Source: Dasypus novemcinctus (Eukaryota > Chordata > Mammalia > Cingulata > Dasypodidae). From it: DNA of 64,000 nt. The DNA is taken from NCBI RefSeq assembly GCF_030445035.2, contig NC_080689.1, forward strand, positions 20,675,278 through 20,739,277, given 5' to 3'. The position numbers and the translations under genes are program-made. The notes under the pieces are model-generated. The model had not been told where the DNA came from, made no database searches, and saw only the letters and a program-made list of their open reading frames with translations. Below are positions 45,605 through 57,600 of this stretch, piece by piece. Numbering within the stretch: position 1 is the first letter of the stretch; every line of letters begins with the position of its first letter.

Positions 45605-46779
45605 ATTTGCATAGCAATTGCCCTGAATAATTTTCTATGTTGTTCCTTTCCTTCTCTTATTTTGGTTCTGTTTCTGCCCAGCTTCAACCTTTTGACTTTG
45701 TGACTACTACTTAAAAACCTGTTTCTGAGCCTTGCATTTGGTATTTGAATTTGATTTCTCCGGAATTTGAACCTCAGTTACTGTAGAGTTCTTAGACCCC
45801 AGATCAGTCAGCATCTATTCAAGAGACAGAAATCACCCCAGGATATGTGAACAGGGAAATTTTAATATAAAGAATTGTTAACTAGGTATAAAGTTGATAG
45901 CTAGGTAACTGAAAAGGGTTAAAAAGAACTCAAAATATCACAGATAGCAACTGCAGGTAGTAGCTACCATCCTTCTGGCGAGGGAACAAAGAGTTTGGAA
46001 CTATCAAACTTAGAAACTTAAAGGAGGAGTCCTGTTCCTGCAGGGCTGAAACTCAGATCTCAGAGGAGGTGCACTGGCCACTTGGTGCTGGTGTCTCTGA
46101 GGAGCTACAAAGAAACTGGTTCTACAAACAGGTCAAAATTAAACGGTGGATTCAGCTGCTGCTGTGGGAAGGAATTGCCTCTGCCAGGGTGAAGATGCTT
46201 TGCTGGGGTGATGTCAAAGGAGTAGGGAGCAAACAGGAAGCGGCAAGTCCGTCCCTTCTCTAGTCTTTCAGGCTCCCTGACGCATCCTCTATGGCGACAA
46301 AGAGGGACCCAGCTGGCAAAGAAGAAATGTCATTTGAAGAGTTTCAGCCCCAGCGTCACAAAGCAAGGTATAGATGAGTGGGTTTGAACTTGAAAGATTA
46401 AAACTGCACAGCTCGCTCTTATTCTGGCCCATTGGAACCCGCCCTGACCCTGGCCACTTTGCCAGTTCCAACCCTCTCCCCAACCCCTCACCGCAATGCC
46501 CCCACTCCTTTCCACCACCAGTAGAAGAAGATATTTTAATAATTTCCTGGACATTTCAATTCTTAAAGTCTCTGCCTTTGCCCTGGCAATCTTGAACAAA
46601 TTGTTATTATCACTTTCCATTTCCAGTACTTACAAGGAAATTACACTCTGTGCTCTTCACTTAAGCAGTGAGTACAGACTGTCTGCTCCATGAGCAGAAA
46701 AAAAAACAGCTTGCACCCACCTCAACTCCCTTCTTTGGAGAGATTTGGCACACATTCCAACAATCTCTTGAACTTCCTT
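45605..46779. other. intergenic DNA with a possible ancient repeat
   Basis: The stretch 45790-46340 (TTTTAATATAAAGAATTGTT, AGATAGCAACTGCAGGTAG, AAACAGGAAGCGGCAAG) has the feel of an old minus-strand LTR but I cannot name it. No gene is visible. Confidence 0.35.
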
Positions 46780-47335
46780 GAGCAGCTTCAGTTACTTTCA
46801 GTCTCTAGCTGGTTATCAAATGCTACATAACAAGTAACCCAAAATATTCATTGTCTCTCATGATTTCAGTGAGTCAGGAATTTGGAAACAGCTTGGCTGG
46901 GCAGTCCTGGCTTGGGGACTCTCATGGCGTTGCAGTCAGAGGGTGGCTGAGCCTGGGATCATCTTGAAAGCTGGGCTGGTAACATGTGAATAGCTGGGGG
47001 CAGGAGCAACTGAGACGCCTTAGGTAACTCTCACTCCCTCTCTCTCTGTAGTTGCTCCATGTGAACCTTCCACATGGTGGTCTTAGTGTATTTTGATTTG
47101 CTACATGGCAGCAGATGTTGGCTAGAGCAATTGTCCCCAAAGAAACCAGCAGAAACGGCATCTTTTTTAACCTAGCCTCAGAAGTCACATATCATCCCAC
47201 TTCTGCCCCATTCTGTTCATCCAGGCAATCACAAAGGTCCATCTGGGACCAAGGGGAGGGGACATAAACTCTACCTTCTGATGGCAGGAGAGTCAAAGAA
47301 TCCACAAAACATTTTTTAAAACCACTATAGACAAC
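46780..47335 (-). mobile_element. ancient LTR-like repeat, minus strand (family uncertain)
   Basis: Words in order: AAATGCTACATAACAAGTAA, GATTTCAGTGAGTCAGGAAT, ACATGGCAGCAGATG, AACCTAGCCTCAGAAGTCAC and ATCATCCCACTTCTGCCCC. This order is common to a widespread mammalian LTR-type repeat. Boundaries are approximate. Confidence 0.6.
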
Positions 47336-48650
47336 TGAGGCTTATGGGTTTAAAGTAAAGTTTGAATGACTGTTTTCCTCATGTCTAGAATTATATACTT
47401 TTAAGCAGGCAGGATTCCTGATCAACTATGTAACATACTCTATTGCCTGTACATAAATATGACAAAGACCATAAGGGAGAGACACTTATCCTGGACATTG
47501 TCGGGTCCCAACGCTGTCCCAGAACCAGAGAAAGAATCATGAGCGCTTCTTGCCTGGTCCCAGGAGGGCCCCTAAGGATGTCTGCCTGAAGAGTTAGTTT
47601 CATTTTCAAGACTACAAATTTCTGGGGTGATCTTGAAAGCTGCTGCAGCTGGCTGTAGACGTCACTCTCAGCTGGCACCTCCAGGTGGGCACATAAGTGT
47701 GCATGTACTGGAATATAGCATGCCACATCATCTGTGCATCCCAGCCTGAACAGCACATGTCCATTATCAGGGCGTGAGGCTGGGCAGGCCCCACCCATGG
47801 AGGTCAGAGCTATCAGTGGCCACCTCCAGATCTGAGCCTTGCTAGATTCAGAGGCAGCGGTAGTAGAACCACAACTCTATACCTGGCTTGGGAGTAGCAG
47901 ATGACTTGGGAGATGAGCTAAGCAGCTTGTATTAAAGATGCTTTTGTGTTTTCCTGTTTTTATATAGACTGCAATGTTTATTTGGGATGACTTTGGGAGT
48001 AGAGGCTCCCTCAAGTCATCCCTTGGTGCTATGACTGGGTCCACTGTGCTGTTTTGAAAACCAGGCCATGGCTTAGGGAGTCCAATAACCTACCAGCCAA
48101 AGTTACAGACCTCTCAGGTTTCTATTGACCTCCCTGCCTTCTCAGCTCCTTGTCAACCCCAGTATCCCTACCACCTCCAATACTTACCAGGACACTTTCT
48201 TCATCGGGAAGAGAAAATGTGCCTCTGCATCAGGATAGTGTACAACTGCTAAGCATAACTCCACTTATGCAAGCTTGTGTTGAGAGTTCATCAGATCCTC
48301 CACCTCTTCAGTAGAAGAACCAAAGTTCTTTATAAAGAAGAAGGATGCCAACCCGTCTTGGCTGACTGCTGCCTCTAGAGAGCTCCTCTCCATGCCTGCA
48401 TCCATTTTCTAATTTGGCACTTGGAGCTCCATGAAATTGCACCTGGAGAATGGAGGGAACATTGCCTGGATCTTGGAGGCAATAAATGAACAGCCATGTC
48501 TGTTCTTCAGGACTGGTAATGGTAGTGGCCTGTACATTGCCCCAAGCATTTTCTGAATGCCAGTAAGTGGGATCCTGTAAGACCTCAGATCAGTACTTCC
48601 TGAAGCTTCCAAAGATTTTCCCATGCTTGTGCATTAAAAAAATAGAATGA
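47336..48650. other. intergenic DNA, mostly unique
   Basis: I see several short open frames (for example minus strand 47391-47798 and 48409-48624) but no motif that ties them to a gene. See the finding on the 48.4-49.4 kb minus strand. Confidence 0.4.
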
Positions 48651-49067
48651 AGGGAAGTGGACGTGGCTCAACTGATAGAGCATCCACCTACCATATGGAG
48701 GGTCCATGGTTCTATACCCAGGGCCTCCTGACCCACGTGGTGAGCTGGCCAATGCTCAGTGCTGCCATGCACAAGGAATGTTTTGCCATGCAGGGGTGCC
48801 CCCGCATAGGGGAGCCCCATGCCCACGGAGTGCACCCTGCAAGGAGAGCCACCCGGTGTGAAAAAAGTACATCCTGCTCAGGAATGGTGCCGCACACACA
48901 GAGAGGTGACGCAGCAAGATGACGCAACAAAATGACGCAACAAAAAAAGAGACGCAGTTTCCCAGTGCTGCCTGATAATACAAGTGGATGGAGAAGAACA
49001 TACAGTGAATGGACACAGAGCAGACAATGGGGGGAAAAGGGAGAGAAATAAATAAAATAAATCTTTA
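48651..49067 (+). mobile_element. DAS-type SINE, variant head
   Basis: It begins GGGAAGTGGACGTGGCTCAA, with an altered B box (GGTTCTATACCC), duplicated ATGACGCAACAAAA words in the body and an A-rich tail. The duplicates AAAAAAATAGAATGA at 48636-48650 and 49068-49082 are identical. Its head differs from the other 400-bp copies. Confidence 0.93.
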
Positions 49068-49082
49068 AAAAAAATAGAATGA

Positions 49083-50421
49083 AAAAATAATATGTATTTG
49101 GTATATTGGGATAATAAAGGTTCTGCTCCAGTGGGAGAAAACTGACCCCAAACCCACTGTGCCACCCAGAGGACTGAAGGCACCTCTTTCTTGGTAACCT
49201 TTAAGCCATTTTTGGTGAACTTGTTAGGAATGTCTGGAGTAACATACAGCCTAAAAATTCTTCCTGCGGTTTCCCAGTGTTGAACAATTCCTTTGCAATT
49301 ATAAAACCAAATAAATTTTCCAATTACATGTAAACAAAACAGTGATGTGAATAAAATTAAACTGTAAAATTTAATATGACAGATGGTATTTTCTAAAAGT
49401 AAATTGTCCTTCACTCACATAAGTTGTACTTCTGCTGCGGAACACCTTCTTTTCAGATGTCCCAAATATTTGTATATTAATTCTTTAAGGGCTATCATCA
49501 TTTAAATAAAATCATAATTAAAACATTTTCGTAGAGAATTTTGGCATCTACAGAGATCCAAGTTTATGAAATACTGAACTTTGTTCCTGAAAGCATATTA
49601 TCTCTTGGTTCAGAAGGTCTCTATCCAATTTCCAGTAGCATCATCCCAGACTGACCCTGAGAAATACTATTTTAGAAAAAGACTTGGAGCTCCCGAGGTG
49701 AGTTCTGTTGAGATAGCTCATGATTCCACAGACCTGGAGTGCAATGTCCCTGTTATTCTCATGAGAAAATTCCTGTCTTTTTTTTCCCTAAGTACCACCC
49801 CTAACTTCACTCCCAAGTTTTCCACTCTTTATGTCTTATTAACCAACACAACCAACACAACAAGAAGGAGATGGACTATCTTCGCTAAGATACCAGCCAC
49901 CAGACCAGAATTCTCAGATTCTTCAACTTGATTTTGGCCTACCTTGATCTAGAATCCCTCCCACCCCAATCTTTGTATCAGGAAAGGGGAGGGAGGACCA
50001 GGATATCCATTGTTTGTGTCTGTCCACCTTCACTCCGACAGAGGCAGCTTCTCTAAGATGGGCAATGGCCATGAAACTCAGTGGCATTACCTCATCCATG
50101 TCCCCAGTATTATGATAAGAGGTGGATATATTACCCAAGCCAATCAGAGTCCTGCCACAAGGGTTTTCTCACTGGAGGTGGGAGATAGGAGCTCCTTTCC
50201 TCTCTGGTCACTGTGAGGACGATGAGGACATAGTGCAGCAAAGCCACATTTCCATTCTCAGGGAGAATCCAGTTAGAAAGTTTGAAGCAAAGATGAAAGC
50301 CTGAAAAAAAAAATCCAGTGCTGGTTTCCAGACATCCCAAAGTCCTTCCACTTCTGTTTTCCTTGAAGTTTAGTTAAATGAGTTCACAAAATGCACTTTT
50401 CACATTAGCCAGTTAACTTAG
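49083..50421. other. intergenic DNA, unassigned
   Basis: No named repeat. On the minus strand a frame continues for about 60 codons (49124-49300) with balanced composition before it runs into the SINE. It may be a decayed coding or retroviral remnant. I cannot identify it. Confidence 0.35.
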
Positions 50422-50951
50422 TGTGGTAGGTTGAATTATGTACCCCAGAAAACAAATCTTCTTAGTCAGTCTGGGTTCCCATGGGTATGAGCCCATTGTA
50501 AATGGCTCTCTTGAAGATGTTGTTGCTATTTTTAGGAGGTACTGGGGATCGAACCCAGTGCGAAGCAGACACTCAACCACTGAACTATACTGGCTCCCCA
50601 CGATGTTGTTTTGATTAGGGTGTGGCCTTGATCTGATGACTGTAGTTCTCTTAAACAGAAGAAAACCAGGCACACAGAGAAAAAGCCACGAGGAGGAGCT
50701 GGAAACCAGAAGTCAATGGAACCCAGAAAAGAAAGGAGAGGACATTGTCATGTGATGGGAAAGCCAAAGAACCCCAAGGATTGCTGGCAAGTCAACACCA
50801 GAATGTTACAGACTTTGGAAAGAAAGTATTGCCTTGCTGATGCCTCAGTTTTGGACTTCTCCTGGCCTCAGTATCATGACCTAATAAATTCCCATTGTTT
50901 AAGCCAATCCATTGTGTAGTATTTGGCATAGTAGCCTGGAAAACTAAAACA
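50422..50951 (+). mobile_element. MaLR-like solo LTR carrying a nested tRNA SINE
   Basis: It runs from TGTGGTAGGTTGAATTATG to GGAAAACTAAAACA, that is TG...CA, with a poly(A) signal region ATAAATTCCCATTGTTTAAG near the 3' end. Flanks CTTAG and TTCAG (50417-50421, 50952-50956) are possible 5-bp duplicates. The same 3' end is seen in the reversed element at 56363-56840, so both belong to one family. Without the nested SINE and its extra duplicate it is about 444 bp. Confidence 0.75.
50525..50601 (-). mobile_element. short tRNA-only SINE (77 bp) nested in an LTR
   Basis: On the minus strand it reads GGGGAGCCAGTATAGTTCAG, an A box (TAGTTCAGTGGTTGAG), a B box (GGGTTCGATCCCC) and a short tail, with no body. 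Identical 9-bp duplicates GATGTTGTT lie at 50516-50524 and 50602-50610. This is a monomeric tRNA-derived retroposon and not a functional tRNA gene, since the acceptor arms do not pair well. Confidence 0.85.
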
Positions 50952-50956
50952 TTCAG

Positions 50957-52639
50957 GATGTTTTGTACCTTGCAACCAAGAATTGTGACTGATTCACCTT
51001 CTTATGAAAAAGGATACCTTCCCAGTTGACATCTGACCCTCTGTCTACTTTACAAGAAACTGGACCCTGCTTACGGCAATTATCTTGAATCATATTGGGA
51101 TTTCTGTAGTAATTTACCATTGGTGGGGACAGATTCTGGAGATTTGAGTTCCTGGGAGTAAAGACCTTATTACCTTTAGCAAAAACTCCTTCTGGGAAAC
51201 CAGAATGGGCTTTGTGGATTCATAAAACATATGGCAACATCCCCCATTGTTCTGGGAGTAAAAATGTGCAGCACCTTAAATCTGTTCAAGCTACAGCAGC
51301 AGAAGTAGGAGATGCTTCAATGGTTCCTGAAGGGAATGGGCCATACAATTGTTGACTTAAAGCAGCTTATTTGGTAGGAGTTTTTTAAAAATTTCTTGGG
51401 TCACATAAAACAATAATATAATAGATTTGGTGAAATATGCTAGTACTTAAAAACAATGTTCAAGGTATGAATACATACCTCAAATGACCACACTCTCTAT
51501 GATGATAAAATCTGATCACTTGAATCTGGATTATTTAAGACAAAACAGAAATGAGTTTTCCTCCCTCCTTCCCTCCCTCCCTCCTTTCATCTTTCCTTCC
51601 TTTTTCCTATCTTAATATTCGAATTTCACAGCCTTTATGGGCTAAAGAGCCAAAATAGCTATGAAAAATACCTTGTCCTGAAAAATAGAATCACATAGGG
51701 TACAGGGACTATTTTGAAGTCTGCTGTGGAAAGAAGACCAAGAAGATCAATTATCATCATTTTAGAAGCTACCACTACTGCCATTTATTGAATGTACTTG
51801 GGCCAGGTATTGTGCTTGCATATTGTATAATTATCCTTAATACTAAAAGGGAGGTATTATTCTAATTTGTAGTATAGATGAGGAAATTGATATTTAGATA
51901 GCTTAAAGATGCAGTAGGATTTGACTGCCAGATTCGTGACTCCAATCCTATGCTTTTTTTACTTTTTACTATGCTTCTTTTCCTATAGCAGGACCTGTAT
52001 GAGATGAGAACCAACCCACAGTAGAAGCAGTATCTAGTCCTCCAAATTGATCCGTTTAATGCCTTGTCCAGAATGGGCTTTTTTTCTTGTCCTCTCTGAT
52101 GCCATCTATCCCATCCCATCCTGTGGCATTACCATGGCCCATTCAAAGAATTAAACATGGCTCTGGAGAACTTCTGATGGCTCTGCATGGGGCATGGTAC
52201 CTTTTGACACATAATATTTATGACATCTGGGGCCCAGACCATAAAGAGACCCACAATTCCCCAAAGGCTGTCTCAGCCACTCCAAACCTAGTTAACTAGT
52301 GCAATGAAATTCATCACAGATCTCTTCAGACCTCCCAAGTCTGAAATAAGTTTTAGTGATGGTAAATACCTTTTTTAGTCCCCAAGCTTCATACCCTGAC
52401 TCATCTCCATTCTACTTCAGTCAAAGTCGTTTGTTCACCTAAGATTTGAGTGGCCTATCTAGTATCTGACAAGGGCTTACAGTTCATGTTCTAGCTCTGG
52501 AGAGCATGTCTGCCTAGTACGCCCTTCCCACAGTCAGATGGCAAAAGTGTAACAAGCAATTTTTCTGCTTCTTCACTCATCTATCTTTGCTTTACTCTTT
52601 CCTTCAAGTTTTATTATCTTCTTAAAACAGACACTTGTT
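50957..52639. other. intergenic DNA
   Basis: It holds a pyrimidine-rich tract (51555-51608), a MIR (51770-51955) and otherwise unassigned sequence. No gene is supported. Confidence 0.45.
51770..51955 (-). repeat. MIR SINE, minus strand
   Basis: The reversed MIR order is visible: TTTATTGAATGTACTTGGGC, CAGGTATTGTGCTTGCATAT, TAGATGAGGAAATTGATATT and GATTTGACTGCCAGATTC. Confidence 0.75.
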
Positions 52640-52980
52640 TTTTCTGTGTGTTTTTAAACATTTTTATTGTGGTAACATACAAATACAAAACATCCCATTT
52701 TAACCACTTTCATGCGTGCAATTCAGTGGCTTAATTACTACCACCATCCATTAGCAAAACTTTTTCATCACCCCGGACAGAAACTCTGAACCAATTAAGC
52801 AGTAATTTACCCATCCCTGTCCTTACCCCTGGTAACCGATAATCTACTTTCTGTCTCTATGAATTGGATTATTCAAGGTATTTCATACAAGTGAAATAAT
52901 ATAATATTTGTCCTTTTGGATCTGGCTTATTTCACGCAACATGATGTATTCAAGGTTCATCCATCTTGTAGCATGGATCA
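52640..52980 (-). mobile_element. L1 3' UTR fragment, minus strand
   Basis: It contains TTTTTATTGTGGTAACATAC, CAATTCAGTGGCTTAATTAC, GGATCTGGCTTATTTCACGC and TTGTAGCATGGATCAG. The same series occurs again at 53275-53630, so this is a second, independent or duplicated 3' end of the same L1 family. Confidence 0.8.
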
Positions 52981-53055
52981 GTTTCCCTTTCTTCCCTTCT
53001 TTCTCTCTTTCTTACCTTCCTTCCCTCCCTCCCTTCTCTCCTTCCTTCCTTCTTT
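52981..53055. repeat. (TTCC)n-type pyrimidine tract
   Basis: Imperfect TTCC/CTTT repeats of about 75 bases lie exactly between the two L1 fragments. They may derive from the poly(A) tail of the second element on the minus strand. Confidence 0.85.
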
Positions 53056-54710
53056 TGCGCAGTTGTAGTTTTACAGAAAAATCTTACAGAAAGTACATAG
53101 TTCCCATACGTGCTACCCCCCACACAACCAGCTTTCCCTGTTATTAGTATTGGAATTAGTGTGTACCTTTGTTACAACTGATGAAACAATATTATTACAA
53201 ATTATTAAAATTATACTATTAACTATAGTCCGTAGTTTACATTAGGGTTAATGTGTTGCACAATTCTGTTCTGATTTGTTTTATTTTTTATTCTGATAAC
53301 ATATATATACAAACTAAAATTTCACATTTTATCCATTTTCAGATATACAATTCAGTGGTGTTAATTATATGCAGAATATTGTATGACCATCCATTACCAA
53401 AAGTTTTCCATCCCCCCAAATAGAAATTCCACACCAATAAAGCATTAACACCTCATTCCTCACTCCCATTTGGCCCCTGGTAATCTGTGTTCTAGTTCAT
53501 GACTCTGTGAGTTTGCATATTCTAATTATTTCATGTAAGTTAGATAAAACAATATCTGTCCTTTAGTATCTGGCTTATTTCATTCAACATGATGATTCAA
53601 GGTTCATTCATGTTGTGCCATGGATCAGAACGTCATTCCTTTTTATGGCCAAATAATATTCCACTTTATGTATATGCCGTATTTTGTTTATCCATTCATC
53701 TGTGGTGGACACTTGGGTTGCTTCCACCATTTGGTATTATAAATAATGCTGCTGTGAACGATGGTGTACACATATCTGTTCAAGTCTCTGTATTCAATTC
53801 TTTAGGATATATATAGAGAAGTGGGATTATGGGTCAAATGGTTATTCTATAATTAACTTTTTGAGGAACCACAAAACTTTTGGCAGTGGCTGCACCATTT
53901 ACATTCCCACCAACAATGTACAAAGATTGCTATTTCTCTGCACCCTCACTAACACTTGTTAGTGTCCCCTTTTTAAAGAGAAAAAAAACATTGTAGTGGG
54001 TGTGAAGGGATATCTCATTGTGGTTTGGATTTGCATTTCTCTAACGTTTGATGATGCTGAACATATTTTCATATGCTTAGTGGCAATTTGCTTATCTTCT
54101 TTGGAGAAGTGTCCATTCAAGTTCTCTGTCAATATTTCAATTGGGTTGTCTTTTTGTTATTGAGCTATAGGAATACTTCATATATTCTGGGTATTAACCC
54201 TTATCAGATACATGCTTTCTGAATATTTTCTTCCATTCTGTAGGTTGTCTTTTCATTTTCCTGATAATGTACTTCGATGTATGAAAGTTTTCAGTTTTGA
54301 TGAAATCCATTTTACCTATTTTTTTTCTTTTATTATTCATGCTTCTGTTGTCATATCCAAGAATCCATTGTCTAATCAAGGCCCTGAAGCTTTTTCCCTT
54401 ATGTTTTCTTCTAAGAGTTTTATAGTTTTCCACTTTGTATTTAGATCATTGATCCATTTTGAGCTAATTTTTGTATCCGATGTGAGGTAGGGGCTCACTT
54501 TCCATCTTTTGCATGTGTATACCCAGTTTTTTTCAGCACTGATTGTTGAAGAAATTATCCTTTCCCCATTGAGTGGACTTGGCAAGCTTATAAAAAGTCA
54601 GTTGGTCATAGATGTGTAGGTTTCTTTCTGAACTCTCAATTCTATTCTATTGGTCTATCTGTCTGTGCTTATGCCAGTAAGGATGTAATGTGTGACTTCA
54701 GCTTTCCTTG
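53056..54710 (-). mobile_element. 5'-truncated L1 with 3' UTR and ORF2 C-terminal remnant
   Basis: The 3' UTR is at 53056-53600. Farther in, the minus strand encodes a decayed ORF2 C-terminal part. The frame at 54194-54433 includes KRQPTEWKKIFRK and SDKG, which match a conserved L1 ORF2 segment. Stops and frame breaks occur on both sides. Upstream of about 54710 the L1 match ends (5' truncation). It is inactive. Confidence 0.9.
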
Positions 54711-56362
54711 CTTTCTTTCTCAGACTTGACTCCTTGTCATTGGATTGGGTTTTATAAGTTGTCCCTCCTTTCAATCCTAGTCTAACAGACTCAAACTGCA
54801 TTTGTTACCATTTGACTCAAATCAGGATTAACTTAAAAAAGTTTGCACCAAAGCATATTTTCCAATATGGAGCCCTGATGTTAGCTAGAGTAATAACCAG
54901 AACTCACTCAGCACTTTCAAGACCTGTTCCCTTGGGTCACTCTCTTATAATATATTAATATATATGTTTGACCGCCAGATCATTAATTCACAAAGCTCAG
55001 TGAGCAATAACAATCACTTATTTATTATAAATGCTTATTTCAAGGCCTACAGAATTAGAATCCTCTGGATTCAAGACTCAGAAGTTTGCATGTTAAACTA
55101 GCTCCCTCTGTTACTCTGGTACAGGCTATCATCAGATCACACTATAAGAAATTCTGATTTAGAATGTGTGTTGCTTTTAAGGTAAAGACAAAATGCTTGT
55201 TTTTCTCTCATATGGCTCAAACTCAGATCTTTCTACTAAGTAAGGGCTTATACATGGTTGAAAAACATTCAGGAAAAACCAAAAGTATTTTGATAGGCCA
55301 AATAAAATATGTAGCATTCTGGTTTCTTTTAGAGTTAATTGTGCATTAATATTTGGTATTTGAAAAAGTCATATAGTAAGAAGCTATAAGATTACACTTA
55401 TTCTAAAAATGCAGCTTCATTGTTTTGAAATCCAGACTGTCAGATGCTCTAATCTCATATATCTCTGAAAAGTAATTTTCTTCTTGAACTTTCCTCTTCA
55501 CCCTATAAATGGAAATGGAGCATTTCTAGTTTCACTCAGACTTACAACTTTTAATTTGTATTCTTAATGAAGGATTAGAGACCATTTATACTGCTCCATT
55601 ACATAGTCTATCCCCACAAGAATAATTGTGAATATATGCTTAAAAATTCAGTATTTGGCCTGAAGAAAAAGAAAAGTTTATTTATCTAGTGATCAAAGCA
55701 ATTTTGGGTTGCCTCATTTAGATTAAATTCATCATTTTATTTTTAATAGAGTCAATTCCATTTATGATTTTGCAAGGGAGTCCAATGACATCTATCAATT
55801 TTTACTTTGAAATTAACAAGATAATTTGTTCTTCATGTTCTGGAAGAGATTTGCCCATCAGATGGGTGTTTAGATAGATGACCATGAAGACGCTTTCTAA
55901 CCCTGAGACTCTATGAGTTTATAATGACAAAAGCGATTTTCTGTTGCTCTCAATATTCCTTGGATATAATGTGCAATGTAATTTGTTCCCAACAGAGAAC
56001 ATCATTTTTAGCCCAAATCTTGCCTATCCAACATGAAGTTAATAATGGCTTTATCTCCATGTATTTTTAAAATGACATCATGCCTTTAGAAATATAAACA
56101 TTAAAATGGAAATAAAAAATTGGATCCCAATAGACTTGCCTTTTGACTTATCTAAAGGACTGAGACATTATAAATTTTCTTTCTCCTGCCAAATTGTTCT
56201 ATTAAGATGTCAACAGGAACAGAGTGGTCACCAAATGCTTGTATGCAACCAGAAAGTAGGATTTGTGGCATTCCAAAATGTCTTGAGAGGCTTGGAAGGG
56301 CAGATCCAAAGTCATAGAGGCTTAGAATTGAAAGCATCTCAGGGATAGAGCCAGAGGACTAT
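54711..56362. other. intergenic unique AT-rich DNA
   Basis: I see no gene or named repeat. It is repeat-poor compared with its flanks. Confidence 0.5.
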
Positions 56363-56840
56363 TTCAGTTTGCTAGAAGCTGCCAAAAGCAATACACCAGA
56401 AATGGGTTGGCTTTTACAATGGGGATTTATTCATTTACAAGCTTCTATTTCTGAGGCTGAGAAAAATGTCCAACTCAAGGCATTAGGCAATGCTGTCTCC
56501 CCGAAGACCAGCTGCTGGCAATCCTAGACTCCTCTGTCAAATGGAAAGGCACATGGCAGTGTCTCTCTTCTCCAGGTTTCGTTGCTTTCAGCTGTCTGAT
56601 TTCCAGGGCTTGCTGGCTCCACTTCCGTGGGTTTCTCTGTCTCTGTGGCTCCTTCTCTCTATATTCATCAAGTTTATAAAGGAGTCCTGGAAGAGGATTA
56701 AGATCCATCCTGGGTCACTCCCTATTGGAGTAATCTAATCAAAAGGAAGGGCCCACCTACAGTAGGTTTACACCACAGAAATGGATCAGCTCTAAGGACG
56801 CAGTCTTTTCTGTGGTCCGTAAGAGCCTCAAACTACTGCA
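56363..56840 (-). mobile_element. MaLR-like solo LTR, minus strand
   Basis: Read on the minus strand it starts TGCAGTAGTTTGAGGCTC and ends near GCAGCTTCTAGCAAACTG, with the poly(A) signal AATAAATCCCCATTGTAAAA near the 3' end. The 3' half matches the LTR at 50422-50951. No internal region adjoins it. Confidence 0.75.
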
Positions 56841-57061
56841 AGGACTTTCAGGGTAGTGAGTTGCTGAGAAGTGCATAATGGTAAGGAGCTGACTTGATTT
56901 TCTTTCAAGGCAGCACCCTTCCCACTGATTTAAAAGAGAAAAGTTGAGGTTCTTACTTGGGGGGGAGGGGGCAATGAGGAGAAGTCTATTCTGTCTGAGG
57001 GTAACACTGTTCCTAGCTGTCCTTCGGTGATCCACCTGAGATTGTGAGTACGAGGTCAGAT
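56841..57061. other. short spacer between two LTR-like elements
   Basis: About 220 bases with a G-run (56960-56970) and nothing I can assign. Confidence 0.5.
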
Positions 57062-57600
57062 ACCCATTGCGGCAGGCAGACTCTAGGGTGGTTCCCGCCA
57101 TCCCTGCCTCCTGGTAGTCATGCCCTTTAGTCCCCTCCCCCTGAGTGTGGGCCAGGCCTATGACTTGCTTCTAACCAGCTCGAGCTGGCAGAGGTGATGG
57201 ATGTACATGATTACAAGTACATCAGTCTGTAAACAATTTTTCTAAAACACTGTATTTCCCTTGCTGACTTTGAAAAAGCTGCTTATAGTGAAGACAACCT
57301 ATTAAGGAGCGGATGGTAGCCTCCTCCAAAGTCATCAAGAAACGGAAGCCCTCGGTCCAGCAGTCTGCAAGGAACTGGATGCTGCCAATATCCACAAGGG
57401 CTTGGAAGCAGATCCTTCCCCAGTTGATCCTCAGTTGAGACCAGAGCCCAAGCCAACGCCTTGATGGCTGCCTTGTGGCATTGAAGAACTAGACCTAGAT
57501 AAGCCACATCTGGACGCTTGGCTCCCAGAAACTGTGAGATAATAGATGTATATATTTTTTTAGTTTGCTATATTTGTAGTAATATTACCTGACGATAGAC
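57062..57600 (+). mobile_element. ancient LTR-like repeat, + strand, with internal gaps
   Basis: Words in order: GGCAGACTCTAGGGTGGTTC, CCCTGAGTGTGGGCCAGGCC, ATGACTTGCTTCTAACCAG, ACCTAGATAAGCCACATCTG, AGAAACTGTGAGATAATAGA and TTTTAGTTTGCTATATTTG. The 3' end (AACTGTGAGATAATA...) is typical of old mammalian LTRs. It is not the family at 50.4 kb. Confidence 0.65.

Noticed and set aside
50525-50601. Possible functional tRNA gene
   Set aside because: It has A and B boxes but poor acceptor pairing, an A-rich 3' extension and target-site duplicates. It is a retroposon.
54194-54433. Lysine-rich minus-strand frame that looks protein-like
   Set aside because: It is real protein homology, but to L1 ORF2, and is flanked by breaks. 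It is annotated as part of the L1 and not as a gene.
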